From positions 3,844,001 through 3,908,000 of the forward strand of contig PUDQ02000003.1 of assembly GCA_002964805.2 (NCBI GenBank): a stretch of DNA of 64,000 nucleotides. Direction: 5' to 3'. The translations under genes were made by a program, and so were the position numbers. Under the pieces are notes generated by a model that was not told the origin of the DNA, did no database searches, and saw only the letters and a program-made list of their open reading frames with translations. Numbering within the stretch: the first letter of the stretch is position 1; the number at the start of each line of letters is the position of its first letter. Below, piece after piece: positions 23,004 through 34,070 of the stretch. This DNA is from Trametes villosa. Lineage: Eukaryota; Basidiomycota; Agaricomycetes; Polyporales; Polyporaceae.

Positions 23004-24110
23004 CTAGAGTCCAGCAAACGCCAGAGGATCGGCGGCGTGCTCCTGTACGTCGGGGACAGACGGCGAAACCGTCCCGAAAGAAGTACAGTCGAGCTCGCGG
23101 GGCCCTACCACGCCAACGGCAGGCAAGGTCGCGCAGGTGTCGTCTTGCGTGCCGGGCACGGGCTGAATCTCAGGAGTCGCCATGTTGACGGGTGTCTCGT
23201 CCTCGGGCGCAGAGGCCTTTCGCCCTGCTGCGAAATCAGCAGAGCCCGCATCCAGCGGATCATGGTTCGGGGCCCCTTGGCTCTTCTGCGTGTCCTCAGG
23301 CGAAGACGCAGCGTCCGTAGGAGGGGGTGCTTCGGGCTCGACATGAGGGGGGAACTGTGTGCACAAGGCGTGAGCGGTCGTGTCAGAAGAGCTGGTGCGG
23401 TGTGAAGGTTGCTCACGATAAGTCGGAGTTTCTCATTCATTTCCGTTATATACCGACACCAGGTCAGGTACTTCTCCTCGGCGAGCTGGACCTCTTCCAA
23501 CGTGTACCGCTCGACGAACGACGCCCACGCCGGGTCGTCCCGGTGGTCGTAGTGCACCTGCATTCGACGATGCTTATCACCGTACTCTTGGCAAGCATAG
23601 CACACCGAGCTCATGTGCCGCACCATCGTTGCCCCCTGGCGGTCCGAAGAAGCACGGGTAAGCACGCATGCGCATAATAGAAGCCGTAAAACTCACGAAT
23701 TCATCACGCGTCATCGGTCCGTACTCCATGAAGTACGGCGGGTCCGAAGGGCCGCCAATGGCGCTGAGCGCGGGGTGGTCTATCCAGCGAACACTCTTAT
23801 ACAGCCGTTGCCACGGCGGCAACGACAAGTGCGGGTGACGCTCCTCGTGTCGCGCCTTCACGCGGTCCGCGAGCTCCTGGTACTCGGCCCTCACCCGCTC
23901 CGGCTCCTCCTCCCAGCGGGCGGCGAGTTCCTGCGCCACGTCGGACTGGCGGCCCGCCTGCTCGTCTGCGTACACCATTTCCCTGGTGTGGTCCATGCGG
24001 TAGATGAGGAACGCGTCCGGGGGCTCAGGGATGTCGATCGAATCCGAGTCGGCGCAATAGTTCGTGGGTTTTCCGAGGTAGACGTCGAGCTGATCCCACT
24101 GCAAAGCCAT
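23004..24110 (-). CDS. HMG-box protein A (C-terminally truncated)
   Basis: Three exons: 24110-23697, 23635 to about 23416, and 23354-23004. The start MALQWDQLDVYLGK lies 75 nt downstream of a TATA-like CATATAAG. Residues 25-100 form an HMG box of the MATA_HMG/Sox-like type (PEPPDAFLIYRMDHTREMVY, then AGRQSDVAQELAARWEEEPE and YQELADRVKARHEERHPH). This box bends DNA in sequence-specific fungal regulators. The box is more acidic than that of copy B, and the lysine-rich block after it in B is missing here. Exon 2 (VCYACQEYGDKHRRMQVHYD) and exon 3 (DPLDAGSADFAAGRKAS) align with B. Translation ends about 100 residues before the B protein does. It is probably nuclear, and may be in decline or have altered function. 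Confidence 0.78.
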
Positions 24111-24184
24111 TCTAGCGGTGTTGCTGTGAGGATGGGGTGCGTGAGGCGAGGATGAGGTGCTGTATGAGATGGTTCGTTGCACCT

Positions 24185-24192
24185 CTTATATG
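24185..24192 (-). promoter_or_regulatory. TATA-like element of HMG gene A
   Basis: On the minus strand this reads CATATAAG, 75 nt before the ATG. The same sequence context (CTCTTATAT on the + strand) is kept in copy B at 34063-34070, which supports it as a core promoter element. Confidence 0.55.
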
Positions 24193-24360
24193 CGACCTCG
24201 GACTGCGGTGGCTTGGGCCCCGGGTGTCAACGCAGGGCGCTAGTTGCAAGTGGTCCAAGCGGAAGGCGGGGTGGACGTTGCGCAAGCTGTCAAAGTAGAT
24301 GCTCGGGGCGCTGTGGTTCAAATACAGATCAGTCGGGTGTAGGTACGCGGCCAAACGCGG

Positions 24361-25111
24361 GCTGCGCTTGCTTTGTCCGAGCGATCTATAGGTGTCCAAA
24401 AATTCAGCTTACTACAAAGCGCGAGGACCGTGCATACGAAGTATTGAGAGAGCGGAGCGTTCGTAGAGCAGCACGGACACTAGCGTGCGTGGTGCGTATG
24501 CAGGATATCAGCTGGGTGGCCAAAGGCCCAGTGGCCTGTACTCACCCAGGAGGCTGGTGCCATGTGCGACTCTGCCTCCCCTCACAGAGCACATCGGTAC
24601 GGCTGCCTAGGGAGACTAAGTACTAGGAGTGCCAGTGAGCGACCTTGACCCTGCATTTGAAATGGCGTGGGAATCCAATCGAGCGTCAAAGGTACTGGAC
24701 AACAACGCCAAACATGGAGCCGCTTTACGCTCATCTTATGCTGATCAGTCGGAGCCTGCCCGTTGCTGTGCATCTTGAACTTCTTCGACCTCGCGTTCCC
24801 GTTCGCCGTCCGCTGCCTGTACACTGCAGCCGTACATCTTCAAATACGCTTGGTTCTACCTCTCAGAAACTGGAAAGCCAGCCTGTGCCAAGGACAGCGG
24901 AACGTCTGGTCACCGCCGTGCCACCAACTTGAACCACTCCGCCAGCGTGCGAACCACCGGCGCACAACTGACACCTGGCCGTGCTGATCGCTCATAAGCG
25001 CTAAGCGCTGCATCGCTCGTCGGCGTCCCCTCATTTTTCTTGTCCCTCCTTGCTGCGAGTCATCCTCGCCTCCCCGTTTCGTCTCCACAGCCCGTCTTTC
25101 GTCCGCCCGCC
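24361..25111. other. Intergenic region between copy A and coiled-coil gene 1
   Basis: About 0.75 kb with no domain-bearing open frame. The last 100 bases or so are pyrimidine-rich with tandem CGTC-type words, as expected for a leader or promoter of the gene at 25112. A similar leader is seen before its paralogue at 27320. Confidence 0.45.
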
Positions 25112-26286
25112 ATGGCACCTGTCCCTACAGACTCTGAGCTCATCGATAAGCCAGACCCCGACGCGCCTCACATAATACTGCGCACTCTACCCTCGCTCTC
25201 GTTCTCCACCCCCACACATTTTATCCATGTCCAGCTAGCGTTCCAGCGCCCTTCCCAAGATAAGCCATTTGCGATGCAGGCAGGTACGTGTCGTCTTACC
25301 CCTTCATTCCGTGAGCTGGCCGCTCATCTGTTTCAGTAGCTGTCGACACTCCCAGCGTCCATGTCCTTCTCCCACATCAAGTCAAGCGACCTGTTACGCG
25401 ACGCGTCCGCAAATCCACGTCTTCCACACGTCGCTGGGAAATGGAAGATGTCTACGTGATCAAGCTAGAGCCCATAGACGAAGTGATGGAGCGCATGGAC
25501 GACAGGGCCTGCCAAAGAATAAACAGTACTTTCGACGCCTTGGACGCCAGGCTGGACCGAGTGGAGAACTTGATCAAGGATATACGTCACGACGCCCAGG
25601 CCATTCTGAGGTTGCTTGAACGAATGGTTGTGGAAGTTCCCTTTGACAAAGGGGTTGCTCCTACCTCTGGCCCTGCCCATGCTCGTATCCTGGCCCCCGC
25701 TCCCGTCCCCAACCCCCTCCCCGCCACCATTCCAGCCCCTACTACGCCCGAGGCCCCCTCTCCTGCGACGTTCGAAGCTTCTACTCCTGCCTCTACGAGA
25801 CTTGATGTTTCTGCCCCTACCGCTTCCCAGGTTTCCTCCTCAGCCATGGCCCAAGACGCTCCCCTCCAGCCCCCCAACCCGTCCAACCTCAATCCCTCCT
25901 CTTCTGTGAACCCCGCGTCTCCCATGGCACCCTCTCTGCGCTCTCGGTCCCCGAGGAGCTCCCTGCGGGCCAAGAATAAGTTGCCCAACTTTCAGTGGCT
26001 GGGACGTAGCGCGTCAACCAGAAATGTGGTCGACGCTTCGGACGCGCTCTCGCCGCCACTCCCGTCGAGGCTCGCCACGCGTCTGCGATCCCAGAGCGCG
26101 CGGTTCTCTCTGAAGGAGGCTTTCCAGAGACTCCTCCCTGGGGAGAAGAAGAAGCAGAAGCAAGCCGTGAGTGACGTGTCCGGGGATGAAGCTGAGGAGC
26201 CCGTGGCCGGTCCATCGACGGTACCGGCGTCTCAGGCGTTCGAAGAGGCTCAGCATCGCAGGTTGCTGGGTAAGCATATCAAGTAG
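25112..26286 (+). CDS. Unrecognised coiled-coil/proline-rich protein, paralogue 1
   Basis: Two exons: 25112-25283 and 25337-26286. I do not recognise the family. The first 57 residues (MAPVPTDSELIDKPDPDAPH, then IILRTLPSLSFSTPTHF and a DKPFAMQ end) are shared almost line by line with the next gene, so this is a conserved N-terminal module. Residues of about 95-145 carry heptad-like hydrophobic spacing (MERMDDRACQRINSTFDALD followed by ARLDRVENLIKDIR), suggesting a short coiled coil. The C-terminal half is Pro/Ala/Ser-rich and then basic (LRSRSPRSSLRAKNK; GEKKKQKQ). There is no signal peptide or membrane segment. Function is unknown; it could be a small scaffold or nuclear protein, which is inference only. 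Confidence 0.7.
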
Positions 26287-27319
26287 ACGCAGATCGTCTA
26301 CTTGCAGCACTGCGTCCCTCCGTGCGGCTTGTCCCCGAGGGCGCCTTGCCCGTGGTCGCCTTACCATCCGCACCGCGACCAACGCCACAGCCGAACGAAC
26401 CCTGCAATCGCTCATGCACCCACCCCACTCCCCACCAATCGTCTCCCCGCCTTGCTTGTTGTCTATACCCCATTTTCTGCGCTCTCTATCCTCGCTCGCC
26501 AGAGCAACATACCCACTCTCGTTGTATCTCTTCGCGATCAAGATTTCCGCGCTTTTGTTGCTTGTGCTCTCATCTGCTCTCACTCACCCATCTCCTCGTC
26601 TTGTCTATGCCCCTCCTCGGCTCTCCATCATCCCTGCTCTCTCGCTCGCCTCGTCTCGCCCCGTCCCACCCCCTTTTTTCGGTTTCCGCTACGGACATCG
26701 TTGTCCACCCCACGCTCATTAATTGCACCCGCGTAAAAGTCTATACAGCAGGTACATACCACAAAGATGCTGCGTTAGTAGTGTGCAGCGCCTAGCGCGA
26801 GCACCGCGGTATAATGGATACTTATCGTCTCTGGAATCGGCTTCGTATGGATTCAGTCGGTATGTGCATACCCTCGCATGATGTATGCAGCTAGGACGGC
26901 CGCCAGAAGCGTACCGGTGGACTCATCGGGCCCTCGAGCTCCCCGCGCACCCCCACGCGCCCACAGCCTACCGCAAGCCCCAAACCTAGCTGATCGCCAC
27001 TGGCGCTGCAGCTCCCCGGGAGAGCGGAGGAGAGCGTCGCATGGCGCGTTCGAGCGAGGAGGAAGACCGTAATTCCGCCGTTGCCTATGTCGTGCCTACG
27101 CCAGGTTGTGCGACAACTTTGACAACAGGGCTGGACTCTGGGGAACCAAACATCGCGCAACTGCAGATCGATCAGATCACTCAACTTACTCGTGTCGCCC
27201 TGCCTCGCTCCCACCTCGTGTTGGTTGGCTGAAGCCTGAGTCTCTGCGGCTAGCGAGTTAGTAGTAGCCCCTCCTACCCGTCTTATCCGAGGCCGCAGTC
27301 TGCCTTTTGCTCGCCCACC
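26287..27319. other. Intergenic region between the coiled-coil paralogues
   Basis: About 1 kb. The first half is markedly C/T-rich on the + strand, as a 3' trailer might be. Frames in it (for example 26322-26795) are low-complexity Pro/Ser/Leu and are not believed. No RNA gene was recognised. Confidence 0.45.
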
Positions 27320-28383
27320 ATGGCACCCGTCCCTACAGAGTCCAACTCGCCCAAGGAGAAGCCAGATCCCAATGCGCCGCAGATTATACTGCGCACGCTC
27401 CCTTCGATCTCGTTCTCCACGCCCACCCACTCGGTCCGCGTCCAGCTATCCTTCCAGCAGCCATCGCAAGACAAACCGTATGCGATACAGGCAGGTGCGT
27501 ATTTGTGACACCCTACCAATGCGTCGCGTGCTAATACCTATCAGCAGCGGACGGCGGTGGCTCGATTCGGGGTCACCGCGGCAAGTCTGGCGGGCTGCTG
27601 GATAGGAATACTTTGAGGGAAGTCGTCGACGATATCAAGGCAAACATGGCGACCAAGGCGGATGTAGACAAGCTCTCTGTGAGGTTGGTGCTCGTGGCCA
27701 GGCACTCGAGGAGATCTCTAACAATCTGAAACAGAATCGACAAGAGCTTCGACGTGATGAATAGGACGTTCGACACAATAGACAACCGGTTCGACGCGAT
27801 AGACCAGAAGCTCACTAACATGGAGCAGAAAATCGGCAGCATAGAAGGCTCCATCGCGGCCCTGAACACCATAATACGCCAAAGTGCCGAGAACAGGGAT
27901 AGAAATTTCACAAACCTCTATGCGGGCCTCACGTCTATCAACGACAAGCTGAATATGCTCGTGAAAGCACTTGGTCAGAAGTTCAAGTGGGGTATCGAGA
28001 TCCCGATGGACACCCTCCCGCCTCCTCCCTTCGCTTCCCGCAGGCCTCCATCGATGCCCCCAACGCCGCCCTTGAGCCCCATCCTACCCGCAACCACACC
28101 TCCTAACCCAGCTCCGGGAGTTTTACTTCAGCGTTCCGGCCCATCAAGCCAGAGAGCATCTCCTGCAACATTGCTGCCTTCGCAGAGATTCCTTCAGCAG
28201 AAATCGCGCAAGCCTATCAAACGTACTGTCAGTCTTCCGGAACTCCGCCGCAGAGGCGCTCGGCGCGGTGCGATGGACCCGGAGAATGTTGCGGCGAAGC
28301 AGGAGGGTCCGTCAACCCAGACGCCCACCGAGGGCGAGCCACAGCTGCGCCGGAAGACGCCTACCCAGCGCGATCAGAAGTAG
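27320..28383 (+). CDS. Unrecognised coiled-coil/proline-rich protein, paralogue 2
   Basis: Three exons: 27320-27494, about 27548-27690 and about 27736-28383. The N-terminal module (MAPVPTESNSPKEKPDPNAP, then IILRTLPSISFSTPTHSVRV) matches paralogue 1. After it comes a longer coiled-coil region with repeating units of the type FDxIDxRFDAIDQKL, TNMEQKIGSIEGSIA and LNTIIRQSAENRDR. A Pro-rich linker and a basic C-terminus (RRRGARRGAMDPENV) follow. The acceptor of intron 1 is a tandem CAGCAG, so two isoforms differing by one codon are possible. The pair reads as a tandem duplication whose second halves diverged. Function is unknown; oligomerisation through the coiled coil is inferred from sequence periodicity alone. 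Confidence 0.72.
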
Positions 28384-29055
28384 ACTCCCTTCCGTGCTCG
28401 CAATGGTACGTGCTTGTTTGAGCGTGTTTCACCTTTGCGCCATGCTCACGAAAGTATGACCAGTGGGGGCACAGTGATCGAACGTGGCACGCTGTGGGTC
28501 TTCGTTCCGTATAGCCCGCTGCGCCACCTCGGGCCGCGCGCTTTCTCATCGTACATCGGGTTGCCGCTTCTTTCTTTGTGCGCCGTGCATCCAAGTTACC
28601 CTGCTTTCCGTTCAAGCTCTCTCCCTTCAAACACTCGGCACACATGTCCGCACTCGCTGTACTCCTTGACTATCTCCCGCACCTGTTCTGTTGCTTGTGC
28701 CTCCAACCGCGATATACTCTCGTCTCTTCTCATCTACAGTGCTTTCTTATCCTCATCGTACACGCGCTATCCTGCTCGCCTCGCCTCGCCTCGATTTGAA
28801 CTCGCTTGCCGTTGTTTTCTCGCACTCGTCCCGAACTCCTTCATCTAATTTGCGCTATACTCGCTGATCGTTCGCTTTCTGACTCCAGGTATATATCGCA
28901 TGGATATCGCCAACTTGGTTGCTCTGATTTAAGTTGCGGGGCACAGCCACGGCGCGAGTCAGATCATCTCGGGATCGTCTGCAAGTTGCACGACTCACTC
29001 CAACATCGATTCAAGTCAAGCCCTCTCGCTGTCTTGTCCCCCTTCTTGTGTCAAC
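28384..29055. other. Convergent intergenic region
   Basis: About 0.67 kb lies between two converging stop codons. It is C/T-rich on the + strand, like the region after paralogue 1. No gene or structured RNA was recognised. Confidence 0.45.
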
Positions 29056-29983
29056 CTATACTGATTGCGATCTCGTAGCCCTTCGTAGCTGAAGATGCCA
29101 AAGCCCCCATTAGATCCGCGTGTCGGGCGAGCGAGCCTATGCATGCAATGATACTCACGATATACACATCCACCAGGTCCGCTCCCCAGGCAGGGTTGTC
29201 CGCTCCCAGCTTCGCCGTTCCCACGACGCTGAAGCCCTGGGCCTCATAAAATGACCGTGCGTCGGATGTGGTGACCCAAGTGTCGCGCTCGTCAGCGTCG
29301 GCCTGCGATGCGAGCAACACGCGTGAGTCGTCCCAATTTGGGGTTTTGCGACTAGTTGCTCACCATGTCTATCACCGTCTTAACGAGCAGCTTCCCGTAG
29401 CCGCGGCCCTGCGCTTCTGGCGCGGCCGCAAGCCCTTGGATCTCGTACATTTCGTTGACCGCCTCGCCGAAGGCTTCTTTGACCAGGGCTCGTACGGCCG
29501 CGCTATATTCATTCTTCCTCTGACAGGACCCATATCAGAAGAGAGCGCCAAACCGCAAGTGTTGTACTATACGAAAGCAAAAGACAGATGTCACCTGGCT
29601 CACCTTCACATACTCCGCGGCCCGGTACACGTTGAGGAGGGGCATGAAGACCCGCGCGAACCAAGGCGGCCGGGGGTTGTTCGGAGTCGAGCTATGGAAC
29701 CCGAGGGCCGGTCAACTCGAACACAAGGCTCACACACCAAACGTACTAGATCAAAAAGGCGGTCCCGCCGTCAATGGTGAGCATGCGCTTCTGGGAGATG
29801 CTCCCCGCGAACGAGAAGAGTCGGCTGAGCCACCTGCAGAGATTCGCCCAAAGTGATGTATCTGCGGTCTGAAAACGCGGAGTGCTTCATGCCGCGTTCA
29901 AGCAGAAGCTCCCAGGGCGACATACATACCCTGAGGTAGGTCGGTAGTGCACCGCGGGTGAACGCCTTTTCAGCAGTGTTCAT
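29056..29983 (-). CDS. GNAT-family N-acetyltransferase
   Basis: Five or six short exons on the minus strand run from MNTAEKAFTRGALPTYL at 29983 to a TAG at 29056 (last exon LRRATRSQSV). The acetyl-CoA binding motif is explicit: EIQGLAAAPEAQGRGYGKLL contains the Q-x-x-G-x-G/A loop of GNAT motif A, followed by VKTVIDM. The final large exon (TWVTTSDARSFYEAQGFSVV, then GTAKLGADNPAW) has the typical FYExxGF element of motif B. Such proteins transfer acetyl from acetyl-CoA to an amine; the acceptor is unknown. The fold resembles the small uncharacterised GNATs common in Agaricomycetes. Exon junctions near 29560-29760 are inferred, not certain. It sits between the coiled-coil paralogues and duplication copy B. 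Confidence 0.75.
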
Positions 29984-30429
29984 AGCCCGAAACAGGTGTA
30001 CTGTAGCACGCTAGAGTCGGTGCTGCAGTGGACGAAAGAAAGCGCATCGGGACGCACGATATCGCATGGACTGTACGGTAGTCATTCCCTCTGCTTTGCG
30101 GCACTGGAAGAGTGGAGTCGTCTCCGAGTGCTGCGACATTGGCGTCATGAAAGCTTCGGTGTGGCCTGTTACGTAGACTGACTGACTGATCGCTTGGATT
30201 ACAGGAATATGGAGATCATGGTCGATTGAGTTCGGGTTCTAGGAACGCCCGCGCACTGCCCCAGCGTCCACTCCTTTCCCGCCGTTACTTCAGCGCCAGC
30301 TGATTCTTTCTCACCACGGCTTCCACATCCCCATATAGTACACCATCACTCGTTGAGGCTCTCCCGAGGTGAGCACATCCTCCCTCTAGACCGTCGCTTC
30401 ATACTTACGGCGACAACCTAACGGTAGCT
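29984..30429. other. Divergent promoter region, GNAT / F-box-like B
   Basis: About 0.45 kb separates two opposite starts. From about 30130 on it aligns with the leader of F-box-like gene A. No further element is identified. Confidence 0.5.
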
Positions 30430-31729
30430 ATGGCACGATTTGAAGGTTCTCAATGCGCATTGCCGAGCGAGATCCTGGACTCCATCATCGATCTCCTGCA
30501 CCAGGACTGGCGTACGCTCGCTGCTTGCTTCCAGACGTCTTCTGCGCTGTCGCCTCGAGCCCGCTACCACATATCTCGCAACGTCATTGTACTGCTAGGT
30601 GTCAACCGCAACGCTGATGCCCGCGATTTCATGCGGATCTTCCCTCGTAGGTCGCCCCTCGCGAAGCTGCCGACCTCATTAGACATCCGTGGCCGGGTCG
30701 ATATCCAGATCTTCTTCACCGACCTCCTACATTTCGACCACCTCCGGCATGTCCGGACCCTAAAGCTCTCGTTCTACGAGGTTCTCAACACAGCCAAGCT
30801 CCGCTCCCTGTACTTGTCCATCCGGCGTTTGGAAGAGCTGTGCATATACCGACTGCGCAAAGTATACCGCACGACCGAGGAGATCCGGGCGGGTGATCCC
30901 CGGAATCAAGTGTTCTGTCCGCCGGCGGCGACCTGCGGTGGCCCGACCCTCTCCCTCAAGACACTCCGGATATGCTTCGAGACTTCGGACACCAACTCGT
31001 ACGGGCCCACATTCATATGCGCCGCGCTGCTGTGCGACCTGGACTCCGCGCGCTCCCCAGCTGCTCTATCCACCTTCAGCTGCTTCGTTCCTCCAGAGTA
31101 CATGCACCCCGGCTGGGCCGCTGTCATCGCGAACTCGGCAGAAAGCCTCCGTGAGCTGCGTCTCTCCCTCCGGTACCCCGTAGCTATTGACGGTGCGGCT
31201 GTCATCCCCCACTGTCACGGTGTGAAACACGAGCTCATAACTTGACTATTCAGAGGACTCGGCTTTCTATGCGGCGATCTTCCAGTGCAAAGCACTGCGC
31301 AAGCTAACCCTGGCTACTCCCAATCACGACCTCCTCCACATTTCCCTGCGCGAGTGTATCGCCGAACTGGCCGCGCGGTTTGCGTCTGATCCCCTGCCAG
31401 CATTCGCGCAAACCTTGCAGGAGTTCCACCTCGCCATCTGCGGCCGTATCGACGACGGCTTCTTCACCGGCGGCGGCTCTGAGGTGCTCACCTCTCTCGC
31501 CCACGCTCTTCTGCCCGGCGCGTATCCCGCGCTCACAGATCTGCGGATCGTCTCCCACATGCCTTCGACTACGACTACGGAAGGAGAGCGAGACGTCGCG
31601 GGGCGCATATTGGGGGCGCTGGAGCCCCTTCGCGAGGCGGGAGTGCAGATCAATGTACGAATCAAGGGCTCGCTCGGGGATGAGCGCGGGACTGCTGGGT
31701 ATGACCTGTTGAATGACGAATATCTCTGA
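30430..31729 (+). CDS. F-box-like protein B
   Basis: Two exons: 30430-31192 and 31254-31729. Without splicing the frame hits a TGA in the 61-nt intron (donor GTGCGG, acceptor TTCAG). With splicing it reads AIDEDSAFYAAIFQCKAL, collinear with protein A. The N-terminus (ALPSEILDSIIDLLHQDWRT, then LAACFQTSSALSPRAR) is a slightly better F-box match than A, with the L-P-x-E-I-L core. The middle is leucine-rich (FDHLRHVRTLKLSFYEVLNT and KLRSLYLSIRRLEEL). The C-terminus ends in DLLNDEYL. Protein B is probably the more conserved of the two. The role would be substrate recognition for an SCF complex if the F-box binds Skp1; this is not shown by the sequence. Confidence 0.77.
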
Positions 31730-32213
31730 TGGAATTTCGGGAACTCAGACCGCGAGAGGCGCACTTACTTCACGGCGACAGGATCAGCCCCCTGTGCAAC
31801 TTCTGTGGCGGTGAAAGAGAGGAGTGAGTGGCGGGCACCTAGTAGTAACACCGCCCGGGTATGCAACTGTGGAGGTGTGCGACGAGATAGATCTCATTTG
31901 CAAGCGGTTGATTCATGTCTGCCTCTCGCTCGCTCCGCGCGCAATAAGCGAGCGCATTGACTGCGGGACGTTTGAGCTACTATCAATGCCGAAGCACCAT
32001 GCCATGGTGCCGGGGCCCGTGGGATGTAACACTAACTGCATTGAAAAGGGAAGGGCGATACTAAGGACACTAGGAGTAAACACATGCGGCGTCAGAGACA
32101 TTGAATAACAGGGGGGTTTACTGTACTGATCACGATGCGTAGAGGGAAACGAGGTGAGGGGTATACGGAGCAAAAGAGGCAGCTGGGACGATAACCCCAT
32201 CGAGTGCGCACGT
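31730..32213. other. Convergent spacer of copy B
   Basis: About 0.48 kb lies between the F-box-like and HMG stop codons. It aligns in patches with 22430-22840 of copy A. No gene is seen. Confidence 0.5.
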
Positions 32214-33963
32214 TCAGGCATTCGGGACGTTGAACCATGCCTGCGCCTGCGGGGAATCCAACGTCAAGTCGTTCGGCCAAATGGCATGCGCCGGGAGCGT
32301 CTCGAGCGGGTTCCCCGTGCCCTGGTTCTGGGTCCGTGCGGATGCCTCCGCCATCGCGATCTGCTGTGCCTGCATCTGCGCCCGATACTGCGCTTCGAAT
32401 TGACGGAATGCGTAGTGTTGACCGGCGCGCGCTTGCTCGTTGGTGAACGACGGTGCCTCAGACACGTATCCCTGTACGTTGCGGACAGGCGAGGCAATCG
32501 CCCCGAAGGAAGCGTAGTCGGGCTCGTAGTGGTCGTCCATGGCGATGTTGTCGGGCAGCAGAGTTCCCGCTAGATCTCCCAGCTCGCTGAAGTCCGGCAA
32601 GATCGCGAAGTTGTTGACTTGAGCGTCGGCGGAGGGGAGCATCCCGAGAGCGGCCATGTTCACGGGTGCCTCGTCCTCGCGCCTGTCCCACCCGGGGATC
32701 ACGCCGAGCGCAGGTGTGGCCGGGTTGTGCGGGTCTGCTGTCGGTGGCGCGGGTTGCTCTTGTACGCAGGAGGGCCTGGGGCTCGGTGGCTGGGGGTTGG
32801 ATTGGGGAGGGAGGGCTTGTTCCGCTTGCGGAGGCGGGGTAACCTGCGAGGCAGGCCGTACGGCGGCGAAGTCAGCAAAGCCCGCGTCCAGCGGGGCATG
32901 GCTATCGTCCCATTGGCTCGACTGAGCGGCCTGAGCGGGCGAGGAAGTTGCGGCCTCAGGAGGAGACGGTGCAGCCTGAGGAGAAGGCGGTGCGACTTGA
33001 GGAGGAAGTGCTTGAGTGTGAACCGGTACCCCACGCTGCGCGCACGAGACGTGAGCGACGATGTCGTGGGAGAGGTTGTGAAGGCTGCGCACAGAAAACG
33101 GGCCTTGCTGCTGTATGCGCTCCTGTGCACGCAGCGCCGCCTGGTACTGCTGATCGACGCGTTCGATATCCGCCAGTGTGATCCGGTTGTGCTGCGCGTA
33201 CAGCGGCCAGGCTTTCGGGTCGTCCTGGGCATGGTAGTGACGCCGTATCAACACCGAGTCGTTTTGGAGTTTGCTGACTGCGAAGCACGCCATCTTCATC
33301 CTTTGCATCCACATCAAGTTCTAGCAGTGCGAAAGAGCGCGAATGAGAACATGTGCGTGGACCAGAAGCCGGCGTACTCACATCGTCCTGCGCCGTGCGC
33401 GTGCCATACGGAGTGCCATACGACGGGTTCGACGGGTTGCCTAACGCGCTGAAGACCGGGCCGGGCGTGCTCGGACCAGGGCTCGTATACCCCGACGAGG
33501 GCTCGGAGCCAGACATCGACGACGCCCCAGAAGACGAGATTGACGAACTACGGCTCCCCTGAAAGAGCCCCGGCGGCAAGTTATCCAGCGCTGGCATCGC
33601 CGGCAACGGCATCTGCGGCCCCGCGTCCTTGTGCGCGCTCGGCCTGCTCTTCTTCTTCTTCTCCTTGCCCTTGCCCGGCTTGAAGCGGTAGTGCGGGAAG
33701 AGCTCGCGGTGGCGCATCTGCACGCGGCTCGCGAGCTGCTTGTACTTGTCCGTGACGTCGCGCGGCGCGTTCTTCCAGCGCTCGCCGATCTCCTTCGACA
33801 CGTCCGACTGGCGGCCGGCCTTGTCGCCACGCGTGCCCTTGAGCGCCTTGTTCTGGTCCATCCGGTAGATGAGGAAGGAGTTGGGCGGGCGGGGGATGCG
33901 GATCGTGCCGTCGGGTGTGGCTACGGCGGTCCCGATATACGAGTCTAGGTCGATGTCAGACAT
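32214..33963 (-). CDS. HMG-box transcription factor B
   Basis: The start is MSDIDLDSYIGTAVATPDG at 33963. Exon 1 runs to about 33381 (..RTAQDD|GTGAGT) and exon 2 begins at about 33323 (NLMWMQRMKMACFAVSK). The HMG box at residues 25-100 is canonical for the MATA_HMG type: IPRPPNSFLIYRMDQNKALK, then AGRQSDVSKEIGERWKNAPR and YKQLASRVQMRHRELFPHYR. A KGKEKKKK basic block follows and should act as an NLS. A Ser/Gly/Pro-rich linker, a Pro/Ala-rich region and a Gln/Ala-rich tail (QYRAQMQAQQIAMAEA) suggest an activation domain. A 57-nt segment at the position of A's second intron (around 33050) has GTGCGC/GCGCAG ends, a length divisible by three, and no stop, so it may be spliced or retained. The protein is nuclear; its target genes are unknown. 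Confidence 0.85.
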
Positions 33964-34062
33964 AGCTTTTTGGCGGAGGTGCGGGAGAATGGAGGTGTTC
34001 GGTGAGGCGAGAGGCGGGGGAGCGGATGAAAGAGGTGCTGAAAGGGACAATCCGTTGCATCT

Positions 34063-34070
34063 CTTATATA
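34063..34070 (-). promoter_or_regulatory. TATA box of HMG gene B
   Basis: On the minus strand this reads TATATAAG, 100 nt before the ATG. It is conserved in position and context with 24185-24192 in copy A. Confidence 0.6.

Larger units (their letters stand above)
19670..24360. repeat. Segmental duplication, copy A (F-box-like + HMG-box pair)
   Basis: This unit matches 30130-34256 in gene content, order, orientation and non-coding sequence: upstream leader, F-box-like gene (+), spacer, HMG-box gene (-), and HMG promoter. Copy A differs by about 1.15 kb of extra DNA (21270-22425) and by loss of the 3' part of its HMG gene. Boundaries are read by eye and are approximate. Divergence is substantial in both genes, so the duplication is not recent. 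Confidence 0.85.
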
